From the NCBI RefSeq assembly GCF_023023025.1, contig NZ_CP095481.1:10553001-10617000 (forward strand): 64,000 nt of DNA, read 5' to 3'. Numbering within the stretch: position 1 is the stretch's first letter; each line of letters begins with the position of its first letter. Of this stretch, positions 26,792 to 35,161 are shown in pieces. The position numbers and the translations under genes are program-made. The notes below the pieces were generated by a model. That model saw nothing but the letters and a program-made list of their open reading frames with translations. It had not been told where the DNA came from and made no database searches. The stretch comes from Amycolatopsis sp. WQ 127309 (GTDB taxonomy: Bacteria; Actinomycetota; Actinomycetes; Mycobacteriales; Pseudonocardiaceae).

Positions 26792-27301
26792 GTGCCGTCC
26801 GACTCGCCCCGCCCGACCGTCCGCCGTGCCCGGATCGCCGACATCCGCAAGATCAAGGCCCTGGTTGACGCGGACGCGGGCCGCGTGCTGCTGGAGAAGG
26901 ACCTGGTCACCCTCTACGAGGCCGTCCAGGAGTTCTGGATCGCCGAAGCGGCGGGCGAAGTGCTCGGCGCGGCCGCCCTCCACGTCCTCTGGGAGGACAT
27001 CGCCGAGCTGCGCACCGTGGTGGTCGACAAGGCCGCCCGCGGCCAGGGTGTCGGGCGGCTGCTGGTCGCCCGGCTCGTCGACGAGGCCCGTGAGCTCGGT
27101 CTCCGGCGGCTGTTCGTGCTGACCTTCGAGACCGGCTTCTTCGCCGGCCACGGTTTCGTGGAGATCGACGGCACCCCGGTGTCGCACGAGGTCTACGAGG
27201 AGATGCGGCGCTCGCACGACACCGGCGTCGCCGAGTTCCTCGACCTGCCGTATGTCAAGCCCAACACCCTGGGCAATTCACGCATGTTGCTCCAGCTCTG
27301 A
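26792..27301 (+). CDS. argA: Amino-acid N-acetyltransferase (N-acetylglutamate synthase type)
   Basis: 169 residues, GNAT fold. VRRARIADIRKIKALVDADA at the start, the acetyl-CoA loop in VVDKAARGQGVGRLLVARLV, and the C-terminal VSHEVYEEMRRSHDTGVAEF match the short actinobacterial ArgA (Rv2747 type). It makes N-acetylglutamate, the first step of arginine synthesis. The location between the pgsA block and ftsK is the same as in M. tuberculosis (from memory). GTG 26792 is chosen; a second GTG 18 bases upstream is possible. Confidence 0.88.
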   Translation: MPSDSPRPTVRRARIADIRKIKALVDADAGRVLLEKDLVTLYEAVQEFWIAEAAGEVLGAAALHVLWEDIAELRTVVVDKAARGQGVGRLLVARLVDEARELGLRRLFVLTFETGFFAGHGFVEIDGTPVSHEVYEEMRRSHDTGVAEFLDLPYVKPNTLGNSRMLLQL

Positions 27302-27406
27302 GGGAAATTCACCGAACATCCTCCTTTCGGGCGGTGACGGCGGGACAAAGCGCACTCGAAGCTGGTCGGGCAAATCGTCCACTTGATCAGCAAGGGAACG
27401 CACACG

Positions 27407-27841
27407 ATGCGCACGACACTCCGGAACCTGGGGGCCACCACGACGGTGGCCGTGACTGTCGGCTTGGGGGCCCTGCTGGGCACCGGCACCGCCGCGGCCG
27501 TCGACATCCCGACGGTCACCGACCAGTACCTCTTCCACACCTCGCTGTCCGGCTTCGAGTCCACCCGGGCGCAGAAGCCCTACAACGGCCAGCTCGACTG
27601 GTCGTCCGACGGCTGCTCCTGGTCGCCGGACACCCCGTTCGGCTTCCAGTTCCTGCCGGGCTGCCACCGGCACGACTTCGGGTACCGCAACTACAAGAAG
27701 CAGGGCCGGTTCACCTCGGCGAACCGCCTGAAGATCGACGACAACCTCTACAGCGACCTGAAGAGCGTCTGCGGGTCGAACGTGGTGTGCAAGGGCGCGG
27801 CCTGGACGTACTACCAGGCCGTCCGCAAGTTCGGCGGCTGA
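27407..27841 (+). CDS. Secreted prokaryotic phospholipase A2
   Basis: 144 residues with a signal peptide ending near GTGTAAA (about residue 31). The mature part has the prokaryotic PLA2 signature: DWSSDGCSWSPD, then PGCHRHDFGYRNYKKQ with the catalytic His-Asp pair, and paired cysteines (SVCGSNVVCKG). It resembles the secreted Streptomyces violaceoruber enzyme. It hydrolyses the sn-2 acyl chain of phospholipids in a calcium-dependent way. ATG 27407 follows AAGGGA; followed at once by a strong hairpin. Confidence 0.93.
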   Translation: MRTTLRNLGATTTVAVTVGLGALLGTGTAAAVDIPTVTDQYLFHTSLSGFESTRAQKPYNGQLDWSSDGCSWSPDTPFGFQFLPGCHRHDFGYRNYKKQGRFTSANRLKIDDNLYSDLKSVCGSNVVCKGAAWTYYQAVRKFGG

Positions 27842-27859
27842 GCCGGTTCTGACCGCCTT

Positions 27860-27890
27860 CCTGGCCCGGACTGTCGCGGTCCGGGCCAGG
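27860..27890 (+). terminator. Terminator hairpin overlapping the next promoter
   Basis: Perfect 12-base stem CCTGGCCCGGAC / GTCCGGGCCAGG with a 7-base loop, 18 bases after the phospholipase stop. Its 3' arm shares CAGG with the -10 box CAGGAT (27887-27892) of the following nitroreductase-like gene. Confidence 0.75.
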
Positions 27891-27899
27891 ATGGGGGGC

Positions 27900-28517
27900 A
27901 TGGAGATCGATCACCTGCTCAGCACCACCCGCGCCGTCCGCCGCAAGCTCGACCTCGACCGCCCGGTCGAGGCGGCGGTCCTCAAGGAGTGCCTGAACCT
28001 CGCGCTGCAGGCGCCGACCCCGGGCAACGCCCAGGCGTGGCGCTGGCTCGTGGTGCGCGACCAGCGGGTGAAGGACCGGCTCGGCGGGCTGTTCCGCGAG
28101 GTCGGCTCGGCCTACCTGGCGGACCGCGAGGCGGGCGACGCCGCCACCCGGCGGGCGCTGGCGTCCGGGCAGCACCTGATCGACGTCATCGAGCGGGTGC
28201 CGGTGTTCGTCATCCCGTGTCTCAAGGGCCGCCCGAGCGGCGAGAACGCGACGGACGCGGCCTTCTACGGCGGCATCTTCCCGGCGGTCTGGAACTTCCA
28301 GCTGGCCCTGCGCTCCCGCGGCCTCGGCTCGACGCTCACGACGTACCACCTGTCCCGCGAGGCGGCGGCCGCCGAGATCCTCGGCGTCCCGGCCGGCTTC
28401 ACCCAGGTCGGCCTGCTGCCGGTGGCGTACACGACGGTCCCGGACTTCAAGCCGGCCGCGCGCGTCCCGCTGGCCGAGGTCGCCTACCTGGACCACTGGG
28501 GCGCGCCGCTCAGCTGA
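27900..28517 (+). CDS. Nitroreductase family oxidoreductase
   Basis: 205 residues. FMN-binding signatures STTRAVRRKLDLDRPV and LALQAPTPGNAQAWRW at the N-terminus, GGIFPAVWNFQLALRSRGLG in the middle, and the late LLPVAYT strand give the nitroreductase fold. The substrate is unknown. The start is ATG 27900 because the CAGGAT box six to seven bases upstream recurs before other leaderless genes here; an earlier ATG at 27891 overlaps that box. The 3' end overlaps the convergent secreted-protein gene by 8 bases. Confidence 0.88.
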   Translation: MEIDHLLSTTRAVRRKLDLDRPVEAAVLKECLNLALQAPTPGNAQAWRWLVVRDQRVKDRLGGLFREVGSAYLADREAGDAATRRALASGQHLIDVIERVPVFVIPCLKGRPSGENATDAAFYGGIFPAVWNFQLALRSRGLGSTLTTYHLSREAAAAEILGVPAGFTQVGLLPVAYTTVPDFKPAARVPLAEVAYLDHWGAPLS

Positions 28518-28947
28518 TCCGGACCGTCGCCTCCCCGGCGTCCTGGCTCACCGACACCAGCTCGACGCGGCTCGCGGCGAAGCTCGTCGCCTGCGGGCCC
28601 GTGCGCGGGCCGGTGTGCAGCTCGGCCGTGGTGCTCTCGCCGCGGCCGGGCTCGCTCAGCAGGAAGGCCAGCGAGGCCTCGCCCTCCCAGAAGCACTGCA
28701 TGCCGGGGCGGCACCGGGAATCCGAGACCAGGCGGGTGTACCGCACGGTCAGGTCGCGCCCCTGCACGGCGGCCTCCTGGCCGAGCCGCAGGGTGACATC
28801 CTGGCCGAGCGCGGTCCCGACGGTCGAGGGAGCCGACGCCGCCGGCGTGGACGCGGGTACGGCCGGCCCGGAGGCGACCGAGCTCCCGGCGCTCACCGCG
28901 ACGACGGCGAAAGCGAACAGTCCGGCTGCGAATCGCTGTGTGTCCAC
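28510..28947 (-). CDS. Secreted protein of unknown function
   Basis: 145 residues. An N-terminal signal peptide (about 1-26) is followed by a Ser/Ala/Pro-rich stretch and a compact domain with LGQDVTLRLGQEAAVQGRDL and the motif DSRCRPGMQCFWEGEASL, whose two cysteines are probably bonded. The DSRCPxGxQCxWxGEA pattern recurs in small secreted bacterial proteins of unknown role. Start GTG 28947. It reads away from ftsK's end with a 36-base gap, same strand. Confidence 0.7.
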   Translation of the reverse strand: MDTQRFAAGLFAFAVVAVSAGSSVASGPAVPASTPAASAPSTVGTALGQDVTLRLGQEAAVQGRDLTVRYTRLVSDSRCRPGMQCFWEGEASLAFLLSEPGRGESTTAELHTGPRTGPQATSFAASRVELVSVSQDAGEATVRIS

Positions 28948-28983
28948 GTGCTCAGGACGGAACGGGCCCGGCCGCGGGTTGCA

Positions 28984-31500
28984 TCACTCGTCGTCCGGGT
29001 CGGCCGGTACCGGGTCGCCGCCGCGGATCATGAACAGGACCGACTCCAGCTCCTCCGGCTTGATCAGCACGTCGCGGGCCTTCGAGCCCTCCGACGGGCC
29101 GACCACGCCGCGGCTCTCCAGCAGGTCCATCAGGCGGCCGGCCTTGGCGAACCCGACCCGCAGCTTGCGCTGCAGCATCGACGTCGAGCCGAACTGCGAG
29201 GTGACGATCAGCTCGGTCGCCTGGATCAGCACGTCGAGGTCGTCGCCGATGTCGGCGTCGATCTCCTTCTTCTCGCCGGCCTTCTGCGCGGTGACGCCGT
29301 CCTGGTAGTCCGGCTGCGCCTGCTCCTTGGCGTAGTTGACGACCGCGGAGATCTCCTCGTCGCCGACGAACGCGCCCTGGATGCGGACCGGCTTGCCGGC
29401 GCCCATCGGCAGGTAGAGCGCGTCGCCCATGCCGATCAGCTTCTCCGCGCCCGGCTGGTCGAGGATGACCCGCGAGTCCGTCAGCGACGACGTCGCGAAC
29501 GCGAGCCGCGACGGCACGTTGGTCTTGATCAGGCCGGTGACGACGTCGACCGACGGCCGCTGCGTGGCCAGGACCAGGTGGATCCCGGCGGCGCGCGCCT
29601 TCTGCGTGATCCGGACGATGGCGTCCTCGACGTCGCGCGGGGCGGTCATCATCAGGTCGGCGAGCTCGTCGACGATCGCCATGATGTACGGGTACGGCCG
29701 GTACTCGCGCTCGGACCCGGGCGGCGCCGTGATCTCGCCGGACTTCACCTTCTTGTTGTAGTCGTCGATGTGGCGGACCTTGTTGACCTGCATGTCCTGG
29801 TAGCGCTGCTCCATCTCCTCCACCAGCCAGGCCAGCGCGGCGGCGGCCTTCTTCGGCTGGGTGATGATGGGCGTGATCAGGTGCGGGATGCCCTCGTACG
29901 GCGTCAGCTCGACCATCTTCGGGTCGATCAGGATCATCCGGCACTCGTCCGGCGTCGCCCGCGCGAGCAGCGAGACGAGCATCGAGTTGACGAAGCTCGA
30001 CTTGCCGGAACCGGTGGAGCCGGCGACCAGCAGGTGGGGCATCTTCGTCAGGTTCGCGGTGACGAAGTGACCCTCGATGTCCTTGCCGAGGCCGATCACC
30101 ATCGGGTGGTTGTCCTTGACCGTGGTCGGCGCGCGCAGGACGTCACCCAGGCGGACCATCTCGCGGTCGGAGTTCGGCACCTCGATGCCGACCGCAGACT
30201 TGCCGGGGATCGGCGCCAGCAGCCGGACGTTGTCGGTGGCCACGGCATAAGCGATGTTCTTGGTGAGCGCGGTGATCTTCTCGACCTTGACGCCCGGGCC
30301 GAGCTCGACCTCGTACCGGGTGACCGTCGGGCCGCGGGTGAAGCCGGTGACCTGCGCGTCGATGCTGAACTGCTCCAGGACACCGGTGATCGCCTCGATC
30401 ATGGCGTCGTTGGCCTTGCTGCGGGACTTCGGCGCGTCGCCGAGCTTCAGCAGATCGGGCGGCGGCAGCTTGTAGTCGCCTTCCACCGTCCGGGTGACCG
30501 CCATCGCGGGCTCGGGGGCCTTCTTCGGCTTCTTTTCGGGCACCTCCGCCGCCGGCGGTTTGGGCAGCGCCTTCGGCGGCTTGATCGGCGTCGGCATCTC
30601 GGCGAGGGCGGCCTCGATGTCGAGCTGCTCGGGGTTCGCGTCGGCGGCCTGACGGCGGCGGGACGGCTTGCGCAGCCGCGCGGCCTTCGGGTCGGCCTCG
30701 GTGAGGTCGTCTTCGTCGGTCGCGAAGATGGAGCCCTCGTCGGCCTCGGCGAGGTCTTCTTCGTCGAGGCCCCAGTTGCGCAGGCGGTGCGGGATCTCGC
30801 GCACGGGCGTGCCGGTGAACACGAGGATGCCGAAGACGAGGGCGAGGATCAGCAGCGGCACGGCGACCCAGGTGGTGACGCCCATGGTGAGCAGCCCGCC
30901 GGAGAAGGCCCCGACGATGCCGCCGGCGTACATCCGGCCGTCGTTGGTGTCCGGGAGCGCGGTGAAGATGTGCAGCATCCCGAGCACGGACAGCACGACC
31001 ATGATGGTCCCGACGACCATCCGCGGCCGCGTCTCCGGATGCGGTTCGGACCGCATCAGGGCGACGGCGATGACCACGAGCACCAGCGGCAGTGTCACGG
31101 CCCCAGCGCCCAGCACGGTCCGGGTCGCGATCTCCACACCCGCACCGATCGGCCCGGCGGCCCGCCACCAGACGCCGACGGCGGCGATGATGGCGAGCGC
31201 GATCAGCCCGAGCGCGAGCCCGTCACGGCGGTGCTCGGCCTCGAGCTCACGGGTGCGCCCGACGGTGCGGGCCAGCGTCCCGATGCCCCGGGCCAGCAGG
31301 TTCCAGGTCCCCCGGACACCCTTGCCGAAGACACCGGGAGTCTTCCGCCGAGGAGCCGGCTTGCGAGCGGCCGGCTTCCGGGTGCTCCGGGTGCTCCGGG
31401 TAGCGCCGGAACTCGGCTTCGCCGGAGTTCGGGGCTTGCGCGCCGCTGCTCCCTTCGCGCCGCTTCCCGTACTTCGCTTCCTCGTCGCCGACCCAGCCAT
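28984..31500 (-). CDS. ftsK: DNA translocase FtsK/SpoIIIE
   Basis: 838 residues. A Lys/Arg/Ser-rich tail (1-55), four membrane helices (about 92-240), a Pro/Lys-rich linker, the FtsK alpha/beta motor with Walker A GSTGSGKSS at about residue 495 and Walker B IVDELADLMM, and the C-terminal winged-helix gamma domain (LRVGFAKAGRLMDLLESRGVV) that reads the polar KOPS-type sequences. It pumps chromosomal DNA through the septum. ATG 31500; the 991-base gap upstream is filled by a repeat array. Confidence 0.96.
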   Translation of the reverse strand: MAGSATRKRSTGSGAKGAAARKPRTPAKPSSGATRSTRSTRKPAARKPAPRRKTPGVFGKGVRGTWNLLARGIGTLARTVGRTRELEAEHRRDGLALGLIALAIIAAVGVWWRAAGPIGAGVEIATRTVLGAGAVTLPLVLVVIAVALMRSEPHPETRPRMVVGTIMVVLSVLGMLHIFTALPDTNDGRMYAGGIVGAFSGGLLTMGVTTWVAVPLLILALVFGILVFTGTPVREIPHRLRNWGLDEEDLAEADEGSIFATDEDDLTEADPKAARLRKPSRRRQAADANPEQLDIEAALAEMPTPIKPPKALPKPPAAEVPEKKPKKAPEPAMAVTRTVEGDYKLPPPDLLKLGDAPKSRSKANDAMIEAITGVLEQFSIDAQVTGFTRGPTVTRYEVELGPGVKVEKITALTKNIAYAVATDNVRLLAPIPGKSAVGIEVPNSDREMVRLGDVLRAPTTVKDNHPMVIGLGKDIEGHFVTANLTKMPHLLVAGSTGSGKSSFVNSMLVSLLARATPDECRMILIDPKMVELTPYEGIPHLITPIITQPKKAAAALAWLVEEMEQRYQDMQVNKVRHIDDYNKKVKSGEITAPPGSEREYRPYPYIMAIVDELADLMMTAPRDVEDAIVRITQKARAAGIHLVLATQRPSVDVVTGLIKTNVPSRLAFATSSLTDSRVILDQPGAEKLIGMGDALYLPMGAGKPVRIQGAFVGDEEISAVVNYAKEQAQPDYQDGVTAQKAGEKKEIDADIGDDLDVLIQATELIVTSQFGSTSMLQRKLRVGFAKAGRLMDLLESRGVVGPSEGSKARDVLIKPEELESVLFMIRGGDPVPADPDDE

Positions 31501-31659
31501 GCTCCAACGGTAACCGCCGACGCCGTTTCGTCACATGCGCCACTCTCAGCGCATCGTGAACTTCTGCCTCACGGTCGGGCGCGGTGGGGCCATTCGGGTG
31601 AGTGGGATGGGGTCGGTGGCGGCGCCGGCGGGCCGGTGGGGCGGGGTTTCCGGGGTTGG

Positions 31660-32440
31660 GGCGGCGCGAGCGGCCCTTTCGTGTCGGGTCTCCAGGGTTG
31701 GGCGGCGCAAGCGGCCCTCTCTCGCCAGGTTTCCGGGGTTGAGCGGCGCGAACGGCCCTTTCGGCGCCGCGTTCCCAGGTTTGGGCGGCACGAACGGCCC
31801 GGTCGCGCCGGATTTCGGGGGTTGAGCAGCGCAAACGGCCCTTTCGTGCCCACACCTGCCGGCCTGCGACGCCGCGAACGGCCCTTTCGCGCCCTTGGCC
31901 AGGGGTGGCAGCGCTCGAACGGGCCGGTCGCGACGACACCCGCCGCTCATCCGTCACGAGCGGCCCGTTCGTGACCTCTTGGTCGCGAACGGGCCGCTCG
32001 CAACACGCGCCCCGTGTCACGAATGGACCGTTGGTGACGCAGGTCAGGGCCTCGGCGGTGCGAACGGACCGCTCGTGCCGCACTTCGGAAGGGCGAGGCA
32101 GCACGAAAGGGCCATTCGCGCCGCTCGCCTCCGACCTCAACCGGTGTGAAAGGGCCGTTCGTGCCGCACGCACCTCCCCGAACTGCGCGAACGGACCATT
32201 CGCGCATCCGCCTGGCCGGCTGAGTCGCGAAAAGGCCGTTCGCGCCGCACAACCCACGAGCCCGGCACCCGCACGAGCGGCCCGTTCGCACCCGGACCGT
32301 CACCAACGGGCCGCTCGCCCCCACCCGACCGCCCGTCAGATCCCGGCCCGACCGACCGGCCGGCCGGCCGGCCGGCCGGCCGACCGGCCCGACCGACCGG
32401 TCGATCTGCGTCAAGAACGTCACCAGCGGCCCGTTCGTGA
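31660..32440. repeat. 41-bp-period array of CGAACGGCCCTTTCG palindromes (family 3)
   Basis: About 18 copies of a 15-base near-palindrome (CGAACGGCCCTTTCG and variants such as CGAACGGGCCGCTCG, CGAGCGGCCCGTTCG) start near 31667, 31708, 31748, 31790, 31831, 31874, 31915, 31957, 31985, 32020, 32059, 32102, 32148, 32186, 32226, 32273, 32304 and 32424. The first eight steps are 40-43 bases. The separating sequence is partly shared (CAGGGTTGGGCGGCG type) in the left half and diverged in the right half. It fills the space between the divergent ftsK and plsC genes; reading frames through it only repeat a short peptide and are not credible genes. Confidence 0.85.
32345..32402. repeat. CCGG/CCGA simple-sequence tract
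   Basis: A 58-base run of (CCGG)n with CCGA interruptions, including seven consecutive CCGG units, lies inside the last, widest gap of the 41-bp array. Confidence 0.85.
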
Positions 32441-32491
32441 CCCAGCCGAGCAGCCATCCGGGTGAAATCCGGCGTCTGCCATGCTCTGCGC

Positions 32492-33298
32492 ATGTTCGCG
32501 CTGCGCACCGACGACTCGTCCCGCCGTGCCCCGGCCATCTGGCGGACCATGCTGAACATCGACCGCGGGCTGGTGAACCTCGTCGGGCGGCTGACCGTGT
32601 CCGGCCGGGTTCCGGCGCAGCTTCGGGGGCGGCCGTTGCTGATGGCCGCCAACCACATCGGCGTGTTCGATGCCTTCGTCCTGATGGCCGCGTGCAAGCG
32701 GATCGGGATCAACCCGCGCTTCATGCTGGCCGGCGGCATCCTCGACGCGCCCGTCATCGGGCCGGCGCTGCGGGTCAGCGGGCACCTGCGCGTGGACCGC
32801 AAGCACGCCGGCACCGCCGTCGGACAGTTCGCCGAGGCCGTCGAGGCGATGAAGACCACCCGCGAGCCGATCATCGTCTACCCCGAAGGCCGGATCAGCC
32901 ACGACCCGGGCCTGTGGCCGGAGCGCGGCAAGACCGGCGCCGCCCGTCTGGCGCTGGCCGCGGGCGTCCCGGTGATCCCGATCAGCCAGTGGGGCGCGCA
33001 CGAGGCCGTCTACTGGGGCACCGAGACCGTCAACGGCCCGGCCGACCTGCTCCCGCTGGCCCGCTCCGGGCTCAGCGCGCCACTGCGCCGGCCTAAGTTC
33101 CGGGTGCACTTCGGCGACCCGGTCGACCTGGCGGACGTCGAGCCGGAACGCCCCGGCGCCGGCGTGCGGGCGCACGCGAAGATCATGCAGGCGATCACCG
33201 ACGGCCTGGTCCCGCTGCGCACCGGCGAGCTCGACCGGCCGCGCTTCCACGACCCGACGCGGCCGACCGACACCGTCAGTCCGTGGAAGCCCCGGTAA
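32492..33298 (+). CDS. 1-acyl-sn-glycerol-3-phosphate acyltransferase (PlsC family)
   Basis: 268 residues. The acyltransferase motifs are N-H-x4-D in ANHIGVFDAF (about residues 55-62) and the phosphate-binding YPEGRIS; GVPVIPISQWGAHE follows. It transfers an acyl chain to lysophosphatidate or a related acceptor at the cytoplasmic membrane. CATGCT (32480-32485) ends 6 bases before the ATG, the leaderless pattern. Divergent from ftsK across the repeat array. Confidence 0.9.
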   Translation: MFALRTDDSSRRAPAIWRTMLNIDRGLVNLVGRLTVSGRVPAQLRGRPLLMAANHIGVFDAFVLMAACKRIGINPRFMLAGGILDAPVIGPALRVSGHLRVDRKHAGTAVGQFAEAVEAMKTTREPIIVYPEGRISHDPGLWPERGKTGAARLALAAGVPVIPISQWGAHEAVYWGTETVNGPADLLPLARSGLSAPLRRPKFRVHFGDPVDLADVEPERPGAGVRAHAKIMQAITDGLVPLRTGELDRPRFHDPTRPTDTVSPWKPR

Positions 33299-33358
33299 CC
33301 CGGTAACCGCAGTCCGGATTCTGGGACACGTGACCACCAGCCCCTAGAGTCGGCGGAC

Positions 33359-33973
33359 GTGAGCACACGGATACTCGTCGTCTACTACAGCGCGACCGGG
33401 AACACCGCCGCCCTCGCCGAGTCCCTCGCCGCGGGGGCGAAGGAGACCGGGGCCGAGGTGCGGGTGCGGACCGTGCCGGAGACGGTGCCGCCCGCCGCGA
33501 TCGCCACCAACCCCCGCTGGCAGGCCTGGGTCGGCTCCGGCCCGCACCACGACCTCGCCACGCTCGACGACCTCCTGTGGGCCGACGGCCTCGCGGTGGG
33601 CAGCCCGACCCGCTTCGGCGGCCCGGCCGCCCAGCTCAAGTCCTATTTGGACAGCACGGGTGGCTTGTGGGCGCAGGGAAAGCTCGCGGACAAGGTCGCG
33701 ACGTCGTTCACAACGGCGTCGACCGCGCACGGCGGCCTCGAGTCGACGCTGCTGGCGATCAACAACGTCTTCTACCACTGGGGCGCGATCGTCGTGCCGC
33801 TCGGCTACACCGATCCGCACCTGAAGGAGTCCGGCAACCCGTACGGCGGCTCGTTCGTCTCGCGCAAGTCGGCGTCGCCGGACGACCTGGCGCTCGGCGC
33901 GCTGCACGTCCAGGGGCGGCGGCTGGCCACGATCACGACGCACGTCGCGACCGGCCTCAAGCAGCCGGAGTAA
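33359..33973 (+). CDS. Flavodoxin/WrbA-like NAD(P)H:quinone oxidoreductase
   Basis: 204 residues, flavodoxin fold. The FMN phosphate loop is YYSATGNTAAL (residues 9-19); ADGLAVGSPTRFGGPAAQLK and TTASTAHGGLESTLLAI correspond to the other two FMN loops of the WrbA type. It probably reduces quinones by two electrons. GTG 33359 follows TAGAGT (33345-33350) at 8 bases, again leaderless-like. Followed by an independent EamA gene with its own TAGAGT box. Confidence 0.9.
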   Translation: MSTRILVVYYSATGNTAALAESLAAGAKETGAEVRVRTVPETVPPAAIATNPRWQAWVGSGPHHDLATLDDLLWADGLAVGSPTRFGGPAAQLKSYLDSTGGLWAQGKLADKVATSFTTASTAHGGLESTLLAINNVFYHWGAIVVPLGYTDPHLKESGNPYGGSFVSRKSASPDDLALGALHVQGRRLATITTHVATGLKQPE

Positions 33974-34023
33974 CCGGGAAAACTCTTTTGGTGGTGACGC
34001 CCGCGGCCCCTAGAGTCGCGAGG

Positions 34024-34971
34024 GTGACCACCGAACTGCCCGTCGTCGCGCCGCCGCGGGTCACCTCCCGCGCCCGCGGGACCACGCTCGTCCTGCTCGC
34101 CGCGCTGTTCTTCAGCACGTCGGGCACGCTGGGCAAGTCGGCGATGTCCGCCGGCGTCACCCCGGAACAGGTCGCCGCCGCGCGGATCACGCTCGCCGGG
34201 GTCGTGCTGCTCGCCGGCGTGGCGCTGTTCGCGCCGCGGAAGCTGAAGGTGCGCCGGGAGCACCTCCCGGTGCTGCTCGGGTACGGCCTGCTCGGCGTGG
34301 CCGGCGTGCAACTGCTGTACTTCGTCGCCGCCGGCCGGATCCCGGTCGGCATCGCGATCCTGCTGGAATTCATCTCGCCGGTGCTCATCGCGCTGTGGGT
34401 CCGGTTCGTGCGGCGCCACCGGCTGCCGCGGGCCGTCTGGGGCGGCATCGCCCTCGCGATGGCCGGGCTCGCGATGGTCGCGCAGGTCTGGCAGGGCGTG
34501 ACGCTGGACGTCACCGGCCTGCTCGCCGGCGTCGGCGCGGCCCTCTGCTCGGCCGGGTACTTCCTGCTCGGCGAGCGCGCGGTGGCCGACATCGACCCGC
34601 TGGGCCTGGTCACCTGGGGCATGGTGCTCGGGGCGGTCGCGGTCTGCGTCGTCGCGCCGCCGTGGACGTGGCCGGTGCGCCTGCTCGACGTCGATGTCGA
34701 GTTCGGGGCCTGGCGCCCGCCCGTGTGGCTGCTGCTGACCCTGCTGGTCCTGGTGGCGACGGTGCTCGCCTACGTCTTCGGCATCTCGTCGCTGCGGCAC
34801 CTGCCGGCGTCGGTGGCGAGCGTGCTCGGGCTGGTCGAACCGGTGATCACGACGGTCGCGGCGTGGCTGCTGCTCGGCGAGGAGCTCGCCTGGCCGCAGC
34901 TGCTCGGCGCGGCGATCCTGCTGGCCGGTGCCTACGTCGTGCAACGCAATTCGGAGATCCTCACGGCCTGA
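34024..34971 (+). CDS. EamA/DMT-family transporter
   Basis: 315 residues with ten predicted membrane helices in two five-helix repeats, the first beginning TTLVLLAALFFSTSGTLGKS and the second VTGLLAGVGAALCSAGYFLL. Repeat ends have the EamA feature of a Glu-Pro or Glu-Phe motif (LEFISPVLIALW, LGLVEPVITTVAAWL). Probably an exporter of amino acids or other metabolites. GTG 34024 is preceded by TAGAGT (34011-34016) at 7 bases. Confidence 0.9.
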   Translation: MTTELPVVAPPRVTSRARGTTLVLLAALFFSTSGTLGKSAMSAGVTPEQVAAARITLAGVVLLAGVALFAPRKLKVRREHLPVLLGYGLLGVAGVQLLYFVAAGRIPVGIAILLEFISPVLIALWVRFVRRHRLPRAVWGGIALAMAGLAMVAQVWQGVTLDVTGLLAGVGAALCSAGYFLLGERAVADIDPLGLVTWGMVLGAVAVCVVAPPWTWPVRLLDVDVEFGAWRPPVWLLLTLLVLVATVLAYVFGISSLRHLPASVASVLGLVEPVITTVAAWLLLGEELAWPQLLGAAILLAGAYVVQRNSEILTA

Positions 34972-34991
34972 CAGCGTCCACTGTGGACGGG

Positions 34992-35158
34992 CATCACGCG
35001 TGATTCCCACCGGATCACGCGTGATTCCCAACGGAACTCGCGTGACTGAGGCCGGAACTCGCGTGACTGAGGCCGGAACTCGCGTGATTGAAGGCGGAAC
35101 TCGCGAGATACGGGCTCGATCACGCGAAATACGGCTCTGATCACGTGGGATACGGGAA
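34992..35158. repeat. CGCGTGA palindromic array D (family 1)
   Basis: Between two convergent genes. Five forward units (GGAACTCGCGTGACTGAGGCC type) at 22-base steps, a pivot ACTCGCGAGA at 35099-35108, then reverse units (GATCACGCGAAATACGG, GATCACGTGGGATACGG). Confidence 0.8.
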
Positions 35159-35161
35159 AGG

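Noticed and set aside
31247..32257. Long open frames through the repeat region upstream of ftsK
   Set aside because: Translations only repeat a few residues (such as NGPF) once per 41-bp unit in several frames and on both strands; no start site or family similarity.
31660..32440. CRISPR-like array
   Set aside because: The period is CRISPR-sized at first sight, but the repeat is only about 15 bases and variable, the separating sequences are related to each other and there are no cas genes.
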